Both the position numbers and the translations under genes were made by a program. From NCBI GenBank assembly GCA_023014485.1, contig JAJOZX010012228.1, positions 47,155 through 111,154 of the forward strand: 64,000 nt of DNA, given 5' to 3'. Shown here piece after piece: positions 58,601-64,000 of the stretch; positions within the stretch are counted from its first letter, which is position 1; every line of letters begins with the position of its first letter. The notes under the pieces are model-generated. The model saw only the letters and a program-made list of their open reading frames with translations. It searched no databases and was not told where the DNA came from. Origin of the DNA: Bathynomus jamesi (taxonomy: Eukaryota > Arthropoda > Malacostraca > Isopoda > Cirolanidae).

Positions 58601-60864
58601 AGCCTGCCAATGAGTGATGTGATGAGTGATGAGTCTGACAATGATGACCTCTAATGAAAACATTTAAACAGTTTGGGATGAGCTGAAACAGTAACAGGGT
58701 TACAATATTATATATACAGTAAATACTCAATGAGTCGGAATTCGGGATGAGTCAGACTCATCCTCTGTCAAGTGCTATTATTCTTTTGTTTATTTTACTG
58801 AGAGAAGTGTTTTATTTCCTGTCAAGTGCCATTATTATTTTGTTTCTTTTACAAAGTGAGGTGTTTTTTTAATACTGTATTGTACAAAAAGGTAAACAAC
58901 AAAATTTTGTGTGTTTCACGCTCAAAATAATTCCAGCAACAGTAAGTGAAACAAAGCTTTATTGTTTTTTAATGTTTATTTTGAACACTGTATTAGACTC
59001 TCACTAATCAAACTTAAAAGGTTAGAGAGTATTTATGTCTCTTTAAGGGTAAATAGGGAGGGGGGGTAATTAAGGTAATTCACGATGAGTCAGATTTTTC
59101 AATGAGTCGACTGGCTAAAGCCCTATATAGTCTGACTTAAGAGTATTTACTGTAATATAAAGTTACGGATTTTTTATATACCCGGTACATGTTTAATTGT
59201 AATCTGTAGACATGTATGGTGCATAAATACACATTGTTTTGTATTATTCTGTATTGTTGATAATCAACGTCATTGATTTCTTAAATTCTTAATTAAAATA
59301 TGAATAATAAATCTAATGTATTTGAATATGCAGCTACTGTCAAGTGAGTATCTATTACCTGAACTTAGAATACTGGTTAATTTTAATGTAGAATATTTAT
59401 TTCATAGTCTTCATATGTGGGTCTGTAGGGTGAAGGACTGAAATGAGAGGGTACAGTATGCAACAGGGTAGTATTGATGGTATATCTGCTGTCTGTGATG
59501 AAGACTGCACTCTGCAGTGATAGTAACACTCTTTAAGAGTACCAAATACTAAACTTACTTGTAATCATAGGCGTACCCAAAGGGGGGTGCAACTGGGGCA
59601 CCCCCCCCTTCAGCTGAAATATTGTATGCATAGTATATATAGTATTCATAATTAATATATATATGCTAGTGATTTGCCCCCCCCTTGACAAAATCCTGTG
59701 TATGCACATGCTTGTAACTGAATAATTGTGTTTAATGAACTGTCTACTGGTCTAGGCATTTCAGAGTTTTACCAGTTTTTTTTCAGTTTTACCAGGTTTT
59801 ACCATGACTGTTAAAACACCCTTGCCAACCCTGATATCCACCCATGCCGAGAGACAATGCAAGGCTATCACCCTGGAAGTGAAATTAGAAGTTATTAAGT
59901 GGCAGGAATGTGGTGAAGGCTCAACAAAAATTGGAAAAACTGTTGGATTACCAGCTTTGACAATGGCAACAATAAAAAAATGCAGCAATGATTAAGGAAA
60001 GGGCTAAGAGTGTGACAGCCCAGGGTGCCAGTAGACTAACAAGATCAAGGGACCAAGTTATGGAAAATATGGAGCCTTTGGTGATGCTATGGATCAAGGA
60101 CCAAAGTCAGTGCAGCATACTACTGTTTACTCTGATACTGAAAGCCCCAATTGACCAACATTTACCCTCCTCAATAGATTTGTTCCACTATTCACTATCC
60201 AAAAGCAAGTAACTAAACGTAACCCATTCAGATGGTGAGGGATACCTGTAATTTAATAATATCCTAAATAGTGACTCACTTTATACCATAATCTGAAAAT
60301 TTAGACCAACCAACCAATTTAGACCATTTCCTCTCTTTAATGACATACCTTACTCTGAGCACAATAAAAAATAAAACAGCATCCTCACCCCTAATGGATA
60401 ATATTTTGGTAATCCTCCTAACTCAATTTTGAAATTCTCAGATGAAAACTCATTGGGTTTATTTTGGGAATAATGCTCATCTTTAATTTTTTCCACTTCC
60501 TCATCCACTGCTTCTCTCTCTCCTCCATTTTCTTCATTATTTGCATCACATTCACCATCTTTCTTTTCAGCAAGTAGTTCATCTTCATTTTCTACAGTGG
60601 TCCCATCCTCATTTTCTGAAATTCATCAAATGAAATCAATAAAGATACATTTATTTCATATTTAATATATAAATGAAAAAACAGTTTACTATAGGTAAGA
60701 CTGATCTTGGAATACATGGTTTTAAGTCAAGTTATCAGAGGCCTAATTTGTTCAAAATTTACAATACTATTTTTTTTTTTTACCTCCAACTTCATTCAGA
60801 AGATTTTCATTGGCATCCTCTTCTCCAGTAATCACATTCTGATTTTCCACATCACCAACATCAG
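31254..60864 (-). CDS. TRMT2A: TRMT2A-like tRNA (uracil-54-C5)-methyltransferase, 16 exons
   Basis: SAM-dependent enzyme that, in characterised animals, makes m5U54 in cytosolic tRNA. Exons (minus): 60864-60784, 60615-60389, 53421-53252, 52801-52539, 52308-52236, 51293-51166, 49012-48890, 44316-44189, 43746-43641, 43219-43097, 36134-35942, 35417-35267, 34916-34819, 34471-34395, 33946-33537, 31801-31254. Order: acidic leader, RRM-like domain, then the methyltransferase with YRNKCEF, RQLTVRTS, DICCGVGTIG (SAM motif I), VDPPRAG, nucleophile Cys in YVSCDP and base Glu in PHFEL. Then comes a basic GRG-rich and Asn/Gln/Tyr-rich tail. Phases agree at nearly all junctions. Exons 3, 4 and 15 have small frameshifts. 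The start codon lies upstream of the first exon seen. Introns hold a copia, a mariner, hAT elements and SINEs. Confidence 0.88.
32236..33507 (-). mobile_element. mariner element (DD34D), third copy, in TRMT2A intron 15
   Basis: TA-flanked (32234-32235, 33508-33509), TIR TCAGGTCATCCCATAAG. Same family as the palindrome copies but diverged: here FHHDNARPHTA is intact and no stop follows NVKRR, whereas YS-P before DLAPSD is deleted. Three frames: 33370-32858, 32871-32623, 32630-32295. Confidence 0.92.
32295..33370 (-). pseudogene. mariner transposase pseudogene (third copy)
   Basis: HTH region with VTEATRNIQDVYGNDILHV and AARSGRPAEFDDDLL; catalytic LVTSDEK, VFHHDNARPH, APSDYHLF; C-terminus to RTRLKRL. 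Two frameshifts, near 32860 and 32630, make it inactive. It still shows the C-terminal 60 residues lost in the other copies. Confidence 0.88.
33537..33946 (-). CDS. TRMT2A: TRMT2A exon 15: basic and GRG/W-rich region
   Basis: Acceptor after 33947, donor GTGAGT. Starts ERQEKRKEKDKSDKRSWEKGK, then repeats of GDNWSRRG type, and ends SYSKPARNFREDYDE. The frame changes within the G-rich middle (410 bp does not fit the flanking phases), probably from miscounted G runs. The GRG/RGG style suggests RNA binding (inference). Confidence 0.72.
34010..34150 (+). repeat. 5S rRNA-derived SINE, copy 3 (partial)
   Basis: CAGTGAAGTTAAGCGACGTTG followed by GTTAGTAGTTGGATAGGTGAC closely matches the 5S rRNA internal control region; degraded body after 34090. 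The best 5S match in the window. Confidence 0.78.
34395..34471 (-). CDS. TRMT2A: TRMT2A exon 14
   Basis: NPRPKDQAYFDRVPELKYDAEQHQK. Phases 1 in, 0 out. No known domain; links the catalytic domain to the GRG tail. Confidence 0.75.
34819..34916 (-). CDS. TRMT2A: TRMT2A exon 13 (catalytic Glu)
   Basis: ATPVDLFPDTPHFELIIVFERYDECKW: the PHxE motif supplies the general-base Glu of the m5U methyltransferase family. Confidence 0.9.
35267..35417 (-). CDS. TRMT2A: TRMT2A exon 12 (nucleophile Cys)
   Basis: GSVMNALRKCEYLDKLVYVSC then DPQAA: the Cys of YVSCDP is the family's uracil C6 nucleophile. Ends PIK, phase 2. Confidence 0.92.
35942..36134 (-). CDS. TRMT2A: TRMT2A exon 11
   Basis: SAYKMLGVELTSKAVDDARSN..., then IVDPPRAGLS. 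GVEL is the SAM motif II region; DPPRAG is a conserved active-site motif. GC content is higher than in neighbouring introns. Confidence 0.92.
36524..36999 (+). repeat. 5' LTR of copia element
   Basis: 476 bp; begins CGACTAAATCGC (TG changed to CG) and ends TTTTTATCA. Confidence 0.93.
37032..41408 (+). pseudogene. copia gag-pol, frameshifted
   Basis: Gag from ATG 37032 (HFNGKQEEFRSW, EVGETMKDYIFRYE) to the zinc knuckle CTICKSEWHWAYDC at about 37740. Protease LDTGCKST near 37935. Integrase: HLQFGHASG and CDICKRY zinc site, then LDLGELEGRRF, TDNGGEFQNE and ...SNGLCEKTVG (DDE). RT: KARLVARGFEEE, LKKAVYGLKDAAKAWY, catalytic CAHVDDF at 40490. RNase H: YADASFGN and KATIEAEALSV. At least five frame breaks. 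The motif set resembles GalEa-type copia elements of aquatic invertebrates (tentative). Confidence 0.9.
39942..40097. mobile_element. 156-bp palindromic MITE inside copia RT
   Basis: Flanked by TA (39940-39941, 40098-40099). Arms of about 75 bp starting CCGTACAATGGGGCAAA are almost perfectly complementary about ATATATAT near 40020. It splits the RT reading frame just before KARLVARG, so it inserted after the retrotransposon. Confidence 0.94.
41433..41914 (+). repeat. 3' LTR of copia element
   Basis: 482 bp; begins TGACTAAATCGC, ends TTTTTATCA; followed by AACCT. Confidence 0.93.
42268..42500 (+). repeat. tRNA-derived SINE (GTGGCTTGATTGG family)
   Basis: A-box-like GTGGCTTGATTGGTTGTGG, B-box-like GGGTTCGAACCCC, then a GC-rich body with GGCCGGCCAACCCC and ACCTCCTTGGGAG. 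One copy only in this window. Confidence 0.65.
42629..42849. mobile_element. 221-bp MITE with CAGGGTGATTCAAAAGTC ends
   Basis: TA-flanked. TIRs of about 30 bp (CAGGGTGATTCAAAAGTC, GTTACATAGG). The end motif CAGGGTG is shared with the DD41D element and fold-back elements, suggesting mobilisation by a related transposase. Confidence 0.9.
43097..43219 (-). CDS. TRMT2A: TRMT2A exon 10 (SAM motif I)
   Basis: VNTPACEVLYSKI..., then VLDICCGVGTIGLAVAE: the SAM-binding loop. Phase 0 both sides. Confidence 0.93.
43641..43746 (-). CDS. TRMT2A: TRMT2A exon 9
   Basis: ESGKDIEYEHIYGKTYIEE, then LGKTFKASPDAFLQ, matching the family segment before FFQVN. Acceptor after TTAAG at 43747; phases 2 in, 0 out. 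Confidence 0.88.
44189..44316 (-). CDS. TRMT2A: TRMT2A exon 8
   Basis: IHPQEMEEDGINAIKEDVK..., ending GVTSIFFQQYGQK before GTAAGT. Confidence 0.88.
44780..45760 (-). pseudogene. RTE-like LINE fragment
   Basis: On minus, 45740 onward resembles the RT region (LVKSFSDGGSAYVRVKTELSEW, Q-E-SD for RQG), near 45460-45440 LYADDAVLFA is the catalytic box, and near 44950 VKVVWSC, K-NGR the C-terminal H/K-rich part. Interrupted by frameshifts. Confidence 0.7.
45760..46720. other. intron stretch without recognised feature
   Basis: AT-rich; short frames only. The motif CAGGGGTGGAAAACTGTGGTCC near 46722 resembles a hAT end but its partner was not found. Confidence 0.35.
47749..47990. repeat. ~240-bp hairpin repeat
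   Basis: Arms start GGCTGAAAGCCAG...TATCTGCAAAAAC and return inverted as GTTTTGCAGATAG...CTTTCAACC. About 85% complementary by eye; MITE-like. Confidence 0.75.
48890..49012 (-). CDS. TRMT2A: TRMT2A exon 7
   Basis: IMEKYLEASEHEPFDP..., then GIWRQLTVRTSNNDD: the WxQLTVRTS motif is diagnostic of the family. Confidence 0.93.
49166..49345 (+). repeat. tRNA-derived SINE with (AAT)n core, copy 2
   Basis: GTCCGTAGCTCAGTGGGTAAC (A box) and GGGGTTCGAATCCCGA (B box), (AAT)5, then GTGCCAGTTTCTGGCC. Same layout as 16393-16548 on minus. Confidence 0.8.
49441..50651. mobile_element. hAT element, 1.2 kb, non-autonomous
   Basis: Exact 8-bp target duplication CTTGCAGA (49433-49440, 50652-50659). TIR CAGTGTTGGGCAC / GTGCCCACCACTG, with subterminal GTTAACTT and GTTATCG repeats. 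A short frame from ATG 50295 (MEHQEEILDIEIASVSGTSESQ) may be the N-terminus of the lost transposase, or unrelated. No catalytic domain. Confidence 0.93.
51166..51293 (-). CDS. TRMT2A: TRMT2A exon 6
   Basis: GKNSESEKPVVGFRVASYKEGS..., ending NEKMKLVVK, aligned with the family VGCRLGKYKGG region. Confidence 0.9.
51657..51683. repeat. poly-C tract, about 27 bases
   Basis: Uninterrupted run of C after AAAAGAG; exact length likely unreliable. Confidence 0.85.
52236..52308 (-). CDS. TRMT2A: TRMT2A exon 5
   Basis: [32 protein letters not shown] is a signature of the m5U54 methyltransferases. Phases 0 in, 1 out. Confidence 0.93.
52539..52801 (-). CDS. TRMT2A: TRMT2A exon 4 (one base short)
   Basis: KADPAKDPMLLAKIDFLKVPK..., then, after a missing base in the C run at about 52719, VTPYHNMPYEEQLKEKEK and WHKIRRKGQ. 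PYEEQL matches the family PYAEQL. Length 263 is one short of codon-complete. Confidence 0.88.
52822..52930 (+). repeat. tRNA-derived SINE, diverged copy
   Basis: CCCGTGACTTGGTTTGTTGGAG parallels the head of the repeat at 16575. Directly precedes (on minus) exon 4's branch region. Confidence 0.55.
53252..53421 (-). CDS. TRMT2A: TRMT2A exon 3: RRM-like domain (one base short)
   Basis: HLKKLLNNTLQLDAHKVKLVDWG, then after a missing base, RNVAYVNFKDEDARFKALTIL and YKWQGSSLTAE: the second part is the RNP1-type strand of an RRM. Length 170 needs one more base for phase. Confidence 0.88.
53655..53885. repeat. inverted repeat, MITE-like
   Basis: GATTTCATGTAAGATTAAGTC and its complement in ACTTAACCTTACATGAAATC, with a tight inner hairpin at ATGATATTTTCATTAG...GAAAATATCAT. 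Related sequence at 23278. Confidence 0.7.
53900..54650. other. intron 2 stretch without gene
   Basis: AT-rich. The last 60 bases (ACCCTCACTTATCCAAATC) look like a Tigger/pogo end, perhaps belonging with the fragment at 59.8 kb across the hAT insertion. Confidence 0.35.
55575..55621. repeat. (GT)n microsatellite
   Basis: About 23 GT units. Confidence 0.95.
55800..58640 (+). pseudogene. hAT transposase pseudogene with BED finger
   Basis: BED zinc finger near 55845-55975 (WASFTDISQMKVRCNKCLMIVSK, then VKEHQKWC). RNase-H-like pieces: LSQDGWSNIQ near 56620, FVSDNEPKMKQV near 56810, SAHYLNLTEI near 57090. C-terminal dimerisation domain in the 58170-58556 frame (CPPSSAGIECLFSSAGLVHTKLQNRLSNKRVAKLVHVY). 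Many stops; long non-coding gaps suggest former introns or insertions. Confidence 0.85.
58715..59155. mobile_element. ~440-bp MITE with ACAGTAAATACTC ends
   Basis: TIRs ACAGTAAATACTC, TA at the borders, internal repeats GATGAGTCAGA and AATGAGTCG. Inserted in the hAT relic. Possibly Tigger/pogo-related. Confidence 0.75.
59834..60150 (+). pseudogene. Tigger/pogo transposase N-terminal fragment
   Basis: CKAITLEVKLEVIKWQECGEG, STKIGKTVGLPALTMATI, then (shifted frame) KERAKSVTAQGASRLTRSRDQVMENMEPLVMLWI. This is the CENP-B-type DNA-binding part. One frameshift near 59985; catalytic domain absent. Confidence 0.85.
60389..60615 (-). CDS. TRMT2A: TRMT2A exon 2 (of those seen): acidic region and RRM start
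   Basis: ENEDGTTVENEDELLAEKK..., EEVEKIKDEHYSQNKPN, then FKIELGGLPKYYPLG, which aligns with the start of the RRM-like domain. Donor GTGAGG. Confidence 0.85.
60784..60864 (-). CDS. TRMT2A: TRMT2A exon 1 (of those seen): acidic region
   Basis: DVGDVENQNVITGEEDANENL...; phase joins exon 2 (G/AA). No start codon in the exon, so a further 5' exon must exist. Confidence 0.75.
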
Positions 60865-61242
60865 CTACAATTAAGAAAATGAGCATTAGGATAATTCTAG
60901 AATGTTTGAACCAATAGTTTCATTTACCATACTCCAATTCAATATAAATTCATGATACAAAATTAATATAACAGGTTTTCAATGGGTGTGCCATTGCAAG
61001 CTGCTAGGTGTGTCATGAGATTACTAACTGTCCTAACAAAATCTATAAAAAATGTATTTTTTCATTTAAAACAAGAAATACTTGAACGTTGTGAAGGAGA
61101 ATAAAATATTGTTGACCAGTGAATTACAAACTGTGTTTGTGGCACCAGTCATCTAAATTGATGTGTTTTTATTATTGTTAAATGAAATATTAGGGCTAAA
61201 ATAAAATTGGATATTTATAATAAGGCCCTAATTACTAATAAT

Positions 61243-63082
61243 TGATAATGGATAAATTTGTAATTAAGAGGAAAAACTCTAATGGTGACAATGGAAATGA
61301 AGAATGGACAAATGTGGGAGGTGACTATACCAGCACTACCTGTAGTAATGTAAGCCTATCAATCGCGAGTGCATCAGATACTAAAAGAGGAGAAAAACTG
61401 AAGAAATTTTGTTTATATAGCAAAAGTTATATATCAATGGGTTTCACTTGGTGTGGGGATGACTTTAATCCTAGTCCTGAATGTATTATTTGCAGTGAAA
61501 AATTGTCCAATGAGAGTATGGTGCCAAATAAAGTTGAAACATTTTTCTACAAAGCACAACCACCTTGCTGAAAAATCAGTGAATTATTTTAAGGGATTGT
61601 TAAATTTATTAAAAAGTTCAAAGTGTCTAACAAAGCTCAGTTGTGCAGCTATTTAGTAGCTGAAATTATTGCAAAGCAAATGAAACTGCATACAATTGTG
61701 GAATCTTTCACTTTTCCAGCATGCAGTGCAATTGTGCGAACAGTGTTTGGACCTGATTATGTAAATGAAAAAAGAAATTCCATTTTCTAACAACACAATA
61801 GCCAGACATATTACAGATATGTCTGAAAACAATGAGATTTCTGTGTGTGATTTAATGAGAAGCACAATTTTTACCATACAAATTGATGAATCAACTGATG
61901 TTAGTGGATTAGCACAATTATTGGCATTTATTCACTTTATTAATGAAGGCAAAATTATCGAATAGTATTTATGTTGCAAGGAAATTCCCCAAACTACACA
62001 TGGTCAAGATATTTTCAACATTTTGAATGAATACATGGTATCTATGAATTTGTCGTGGACAAAATTGTGTTGGAATATACACAGATGGAGCTCCATCTAT
62101 GACAGGTCATTTACATGGTTTTGTATCATTGGCAAAATGATAAAATTTTGTTCATTCACTGTTTTTTACATTGTGAGGCATTACTTTCAAAAACCATAGG
62201 GCAGGATCTGCAAGATGTTATGGATGTTGTTGTTAAAATGATAAACTTTATTAAGAGTAGGCCACTTAAGTCACATGTATTTTCAAAAATTTGTGAAGAG
62301 ATGGGGTCTAAATTGAAACTACTACTACTACACTGCATACTGAAGTGTGATGGTTGTCTAGAGGTTGAGTATTATGTCATATTTATGAACTGAAAGATGA
62401 AATGTTGGAATTATTTGAGTATGAAAGTAAAACAGGGTTCTGTGAACTGTTACAGGACACATTTTGGTGTATAAAATTAGCTTACTTAGCTGATATATTT
62501 GAAATTCTGAGCAAAGTGAATACCAATATACAAGGGAGAGAAGAAAATATCTTTACCTCAACAGAAACTCAGTGTTCTAGAAGAGAAAACTCAACTTTGA
62601 ATGAAACAAATAAAGAGCAGGAATTTTAATGTGTTCCTAAAACATCTCTTCAAATAACTACAGTAAAATGAAAGAATTTCTAATTTGGAAATGTTGGAGA
62701 AAAAATTGAACCACTATTTTCCAGATTTGTCCATTGAAAATTATGATTAGATTAGGAACCCATTTATCAAATCTGATGTGTGTGTGTGTGTGTGTGTGAT
62801 GTCTTAGATGGAAGAGGAGGAACTTATTGAGCTGAGGAATAATTGTTGCTTGAAATTAAAACATGCTGAAGTCAAACTTGTAGTTTCTGGATTGGAATTC
62901 AAATGCAGTACCTCAGCTTGGCCAAAAGATCTCTCTCAATCCTTTTTACAATTTTCAACTACTTTTCTATGTGAAGGTTTTTCTTCATTAACAAATATTA
63001 AAACAAGAGAGACTCACAGAGCTGTTAATGAAGAAATGTGCATTGCTTTGTCAACTATTCACCCAAATATTAGACGTGTGTG
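61243..63082 (+). pseudogene. ZBED5/FAM200-like hAT transposase pseudogene
   Basis: BED-type finger: NPSPECIICSEKLSNESMVP then, shifted, KLKHFSTKHNHLAEKS. Core: EIPFSNNTIARHITDMSEN, IQIDESTDVSGLAQLLAFI, FIHCFLHCEALLSKT. C-terminus LQFSTTFLCEGFSSLTNIKTR and ALSTIHPNIRRV. Broken by at least four frameshifts or stops. Domesticated relatives exist in vertebrates; this copy is not functional. Confidence 0.87.
62778..62799. repeat. (TG)n short microsatellite
   Basis: Eleven TG units within the hAT relic. Confidence 0.9.
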
Positions 63083-63319
63083 ACTCTCACTAAGCTCATT
63101 TCACATTAAGCCATGGTAATAAACTGAATAAAAGCACTTTATTTCATATAGTCTGCCATAGACAGACTAAAAAGTTCTTACTCTTAGTGTAACTGTATAC
63201 ATTGCTACATATATTTGCCATAATAAGGGGTTTTATAATATTCTTTTTACATTAAGCACCAGAGGTGTCACACAAGCCAAGGTAAGTCTGTTAGTGTGGT
63301 GGCATAAAAAAAATTGAAA

Positions 63320-64000
63320 ACCTCCGTAATATAGGTAGGTACTGTATATCAATTCCAAAGTTAGGCCTATACTTCCAAATTTATATACGTATCTATTCTA
63401 ATAATTCACAGAATCTGAAATATTTTCTTATTAAATACAAATAGTCAACTTTTTAGAAATTTTGCAATGGGTATCAAGCAAATTTACAGCCAGGCAGTGC
63501 TGTAATAGGGGGGATACGTGACCATACAGCATATCCCCACATTAAAATTTCAGGCATACCATATACAAGGGGTCCTCATTATCTGAGGATAATGGGACCA
63601 AGAAATCACCACTAAGTGAATCCATTTAAAGCAGGGACCTAAAACCCATAAGAAATAATGAGACTAAGGTTTAATTGGGACCTTAACACAATAAATGACA
63701 CTCAAAATTATAGTAAAACATTTGCAAAATACACTTTTAAACCCTTTTATGTACCTTAGCTTATAAAATATATTTATTAAAGTATGTTAAACAGCAACAA
63801 TAGCACAAAAAATCAACAAAATCAGAATGAAAATGCCAGAAAATTGTGGATGGGTCCAGCACTGGCAACAGTTAGCGAGAGAGAGAGTGTGCAGCATTGG
63901 GGTTTGGGAGAGGGGGAGTGTGGTGGTGGTGGGTGGAGGAGTGTTAGAAGTGGGGAAAAGTGAGTGAGACAGCAAGTCCAAGGGAAATTTAAACAGTTTT
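63320..64000. other. AT-rich end with Tigger-like fragment
   Basis: GGGGTCCTCATTATCTGAGG and GGATAATGGGACC near 63569-63600 resemble Tigger/pogo ends. A purine-rich G/A stretch runs 63870-63980. No gene seen. Confidence 0.4.

Larger units (their letters stand above)
54656..59833 (+). mobile_element. 5.2-kb hAT element relic
   Basis: Ends CAGGGTTGGTCGGCAAAAC and TTGCCAACCCTG; both subterminal zones carry GTTTTACC repeats. No exact target duplication (flanks ATACCCAGCC and ATATCCACCC are only similar). Contains a degraded transposase (55800-58640), a (GT)n tract (55575-55621) and a nested MITE (58715-59155). Confidence 0.85.
60973..63318 (+). mobile_element. hAT relic of the ZBED5/FAM200-like group
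   Basis: Ends CAGGTTTTCAATGGGTGTGCC at 60973 and, inverted, GGAGGTTTTCAAT near 63318. Flanks TAATATAA and TAATATAG suggest an 8-bp target duplication with one change. Transposase pieces 61243-63082. Confidence 0.75.

Overview
Eukaryotic nuclear DNA: AT-rich, intron-containing and saturated with transposons. The genes have GT..AG introns and metazoan orthology. The repeats (Tc1/mariner variants, hAT and its MITEs, Penelope, a copia-type element, RTE/CR1/jockey-like LINEs, tRNA- and 5S-derived SINEs) point to an invertebrate, most likely an arthropod. I cannot name the species.

Two conserved genes run toward each other. CDK5RAP1 (mitochondrial tRNA ms2i6A methylthiotransferase) is on + from 6755 to 24146 in five exons. 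A TRMT2A-like tRNA uracil-54 C5-methyltransferase is on - from 60864 down to 31254, with 16 recognised exons. Its 5' end lies beyond the recognised exons, and it has an unusual Gly/Arg- and Asn/Gln/Tyr-rich C-terminal extension. Both genes modify tRNA. Splice phases agree across nearly every junction, but three conserved exons each need one extra base in a short run, so either the assembly has small indel errors or the genes are decaying.

Layout. 1-11864: near-perfect head-to-head palindrome, axis near 5934, each arm carrying the end of a Tc1-like element, a LINE relic, a dead mariner and CDK5RAP1 exon 1. 11.6-15.3 kb: Tc1-like DD37E element, an almost intact DD41D element with ~200-bp TIRs, and a CR1-like LINE, all in CDK5RAP1 intron 1. 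15.5-24.1 kb: exons 2-5, SINEs, and in intron 4 a nest of Penelope halves carrying a mariner-derived MITE, a fold-back element (itself split by a hAT element) and another hAT MITE. 24.2-31.2 kb: intergenic repeats, including a second fold-back element and several hairpin repeats. 31.2-36.1 kb: 3' exons of TRMT2A with a third mariner. 36.5-41.9 kb: copia-type LTR retrotransposon with matching 5-bp target duplication, broken by a palindromic MITE. 42-54 kb: central TRMT2A exons with SINEs, MITEs and hAT. 54.6-64 kb: 5.2-kb hAET-type hAT relic, Tigger relic, 5' TRMT2A exons and a ZBED5/FAM200-like hAT relic.

The most unusual items are the large palindrome, the two fold-back elements built from inverted copies of a transposase 3' half, and the C-terminal extension of TRMT2A. 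All coordinates come from reading by eye; no alignment or database search was run.
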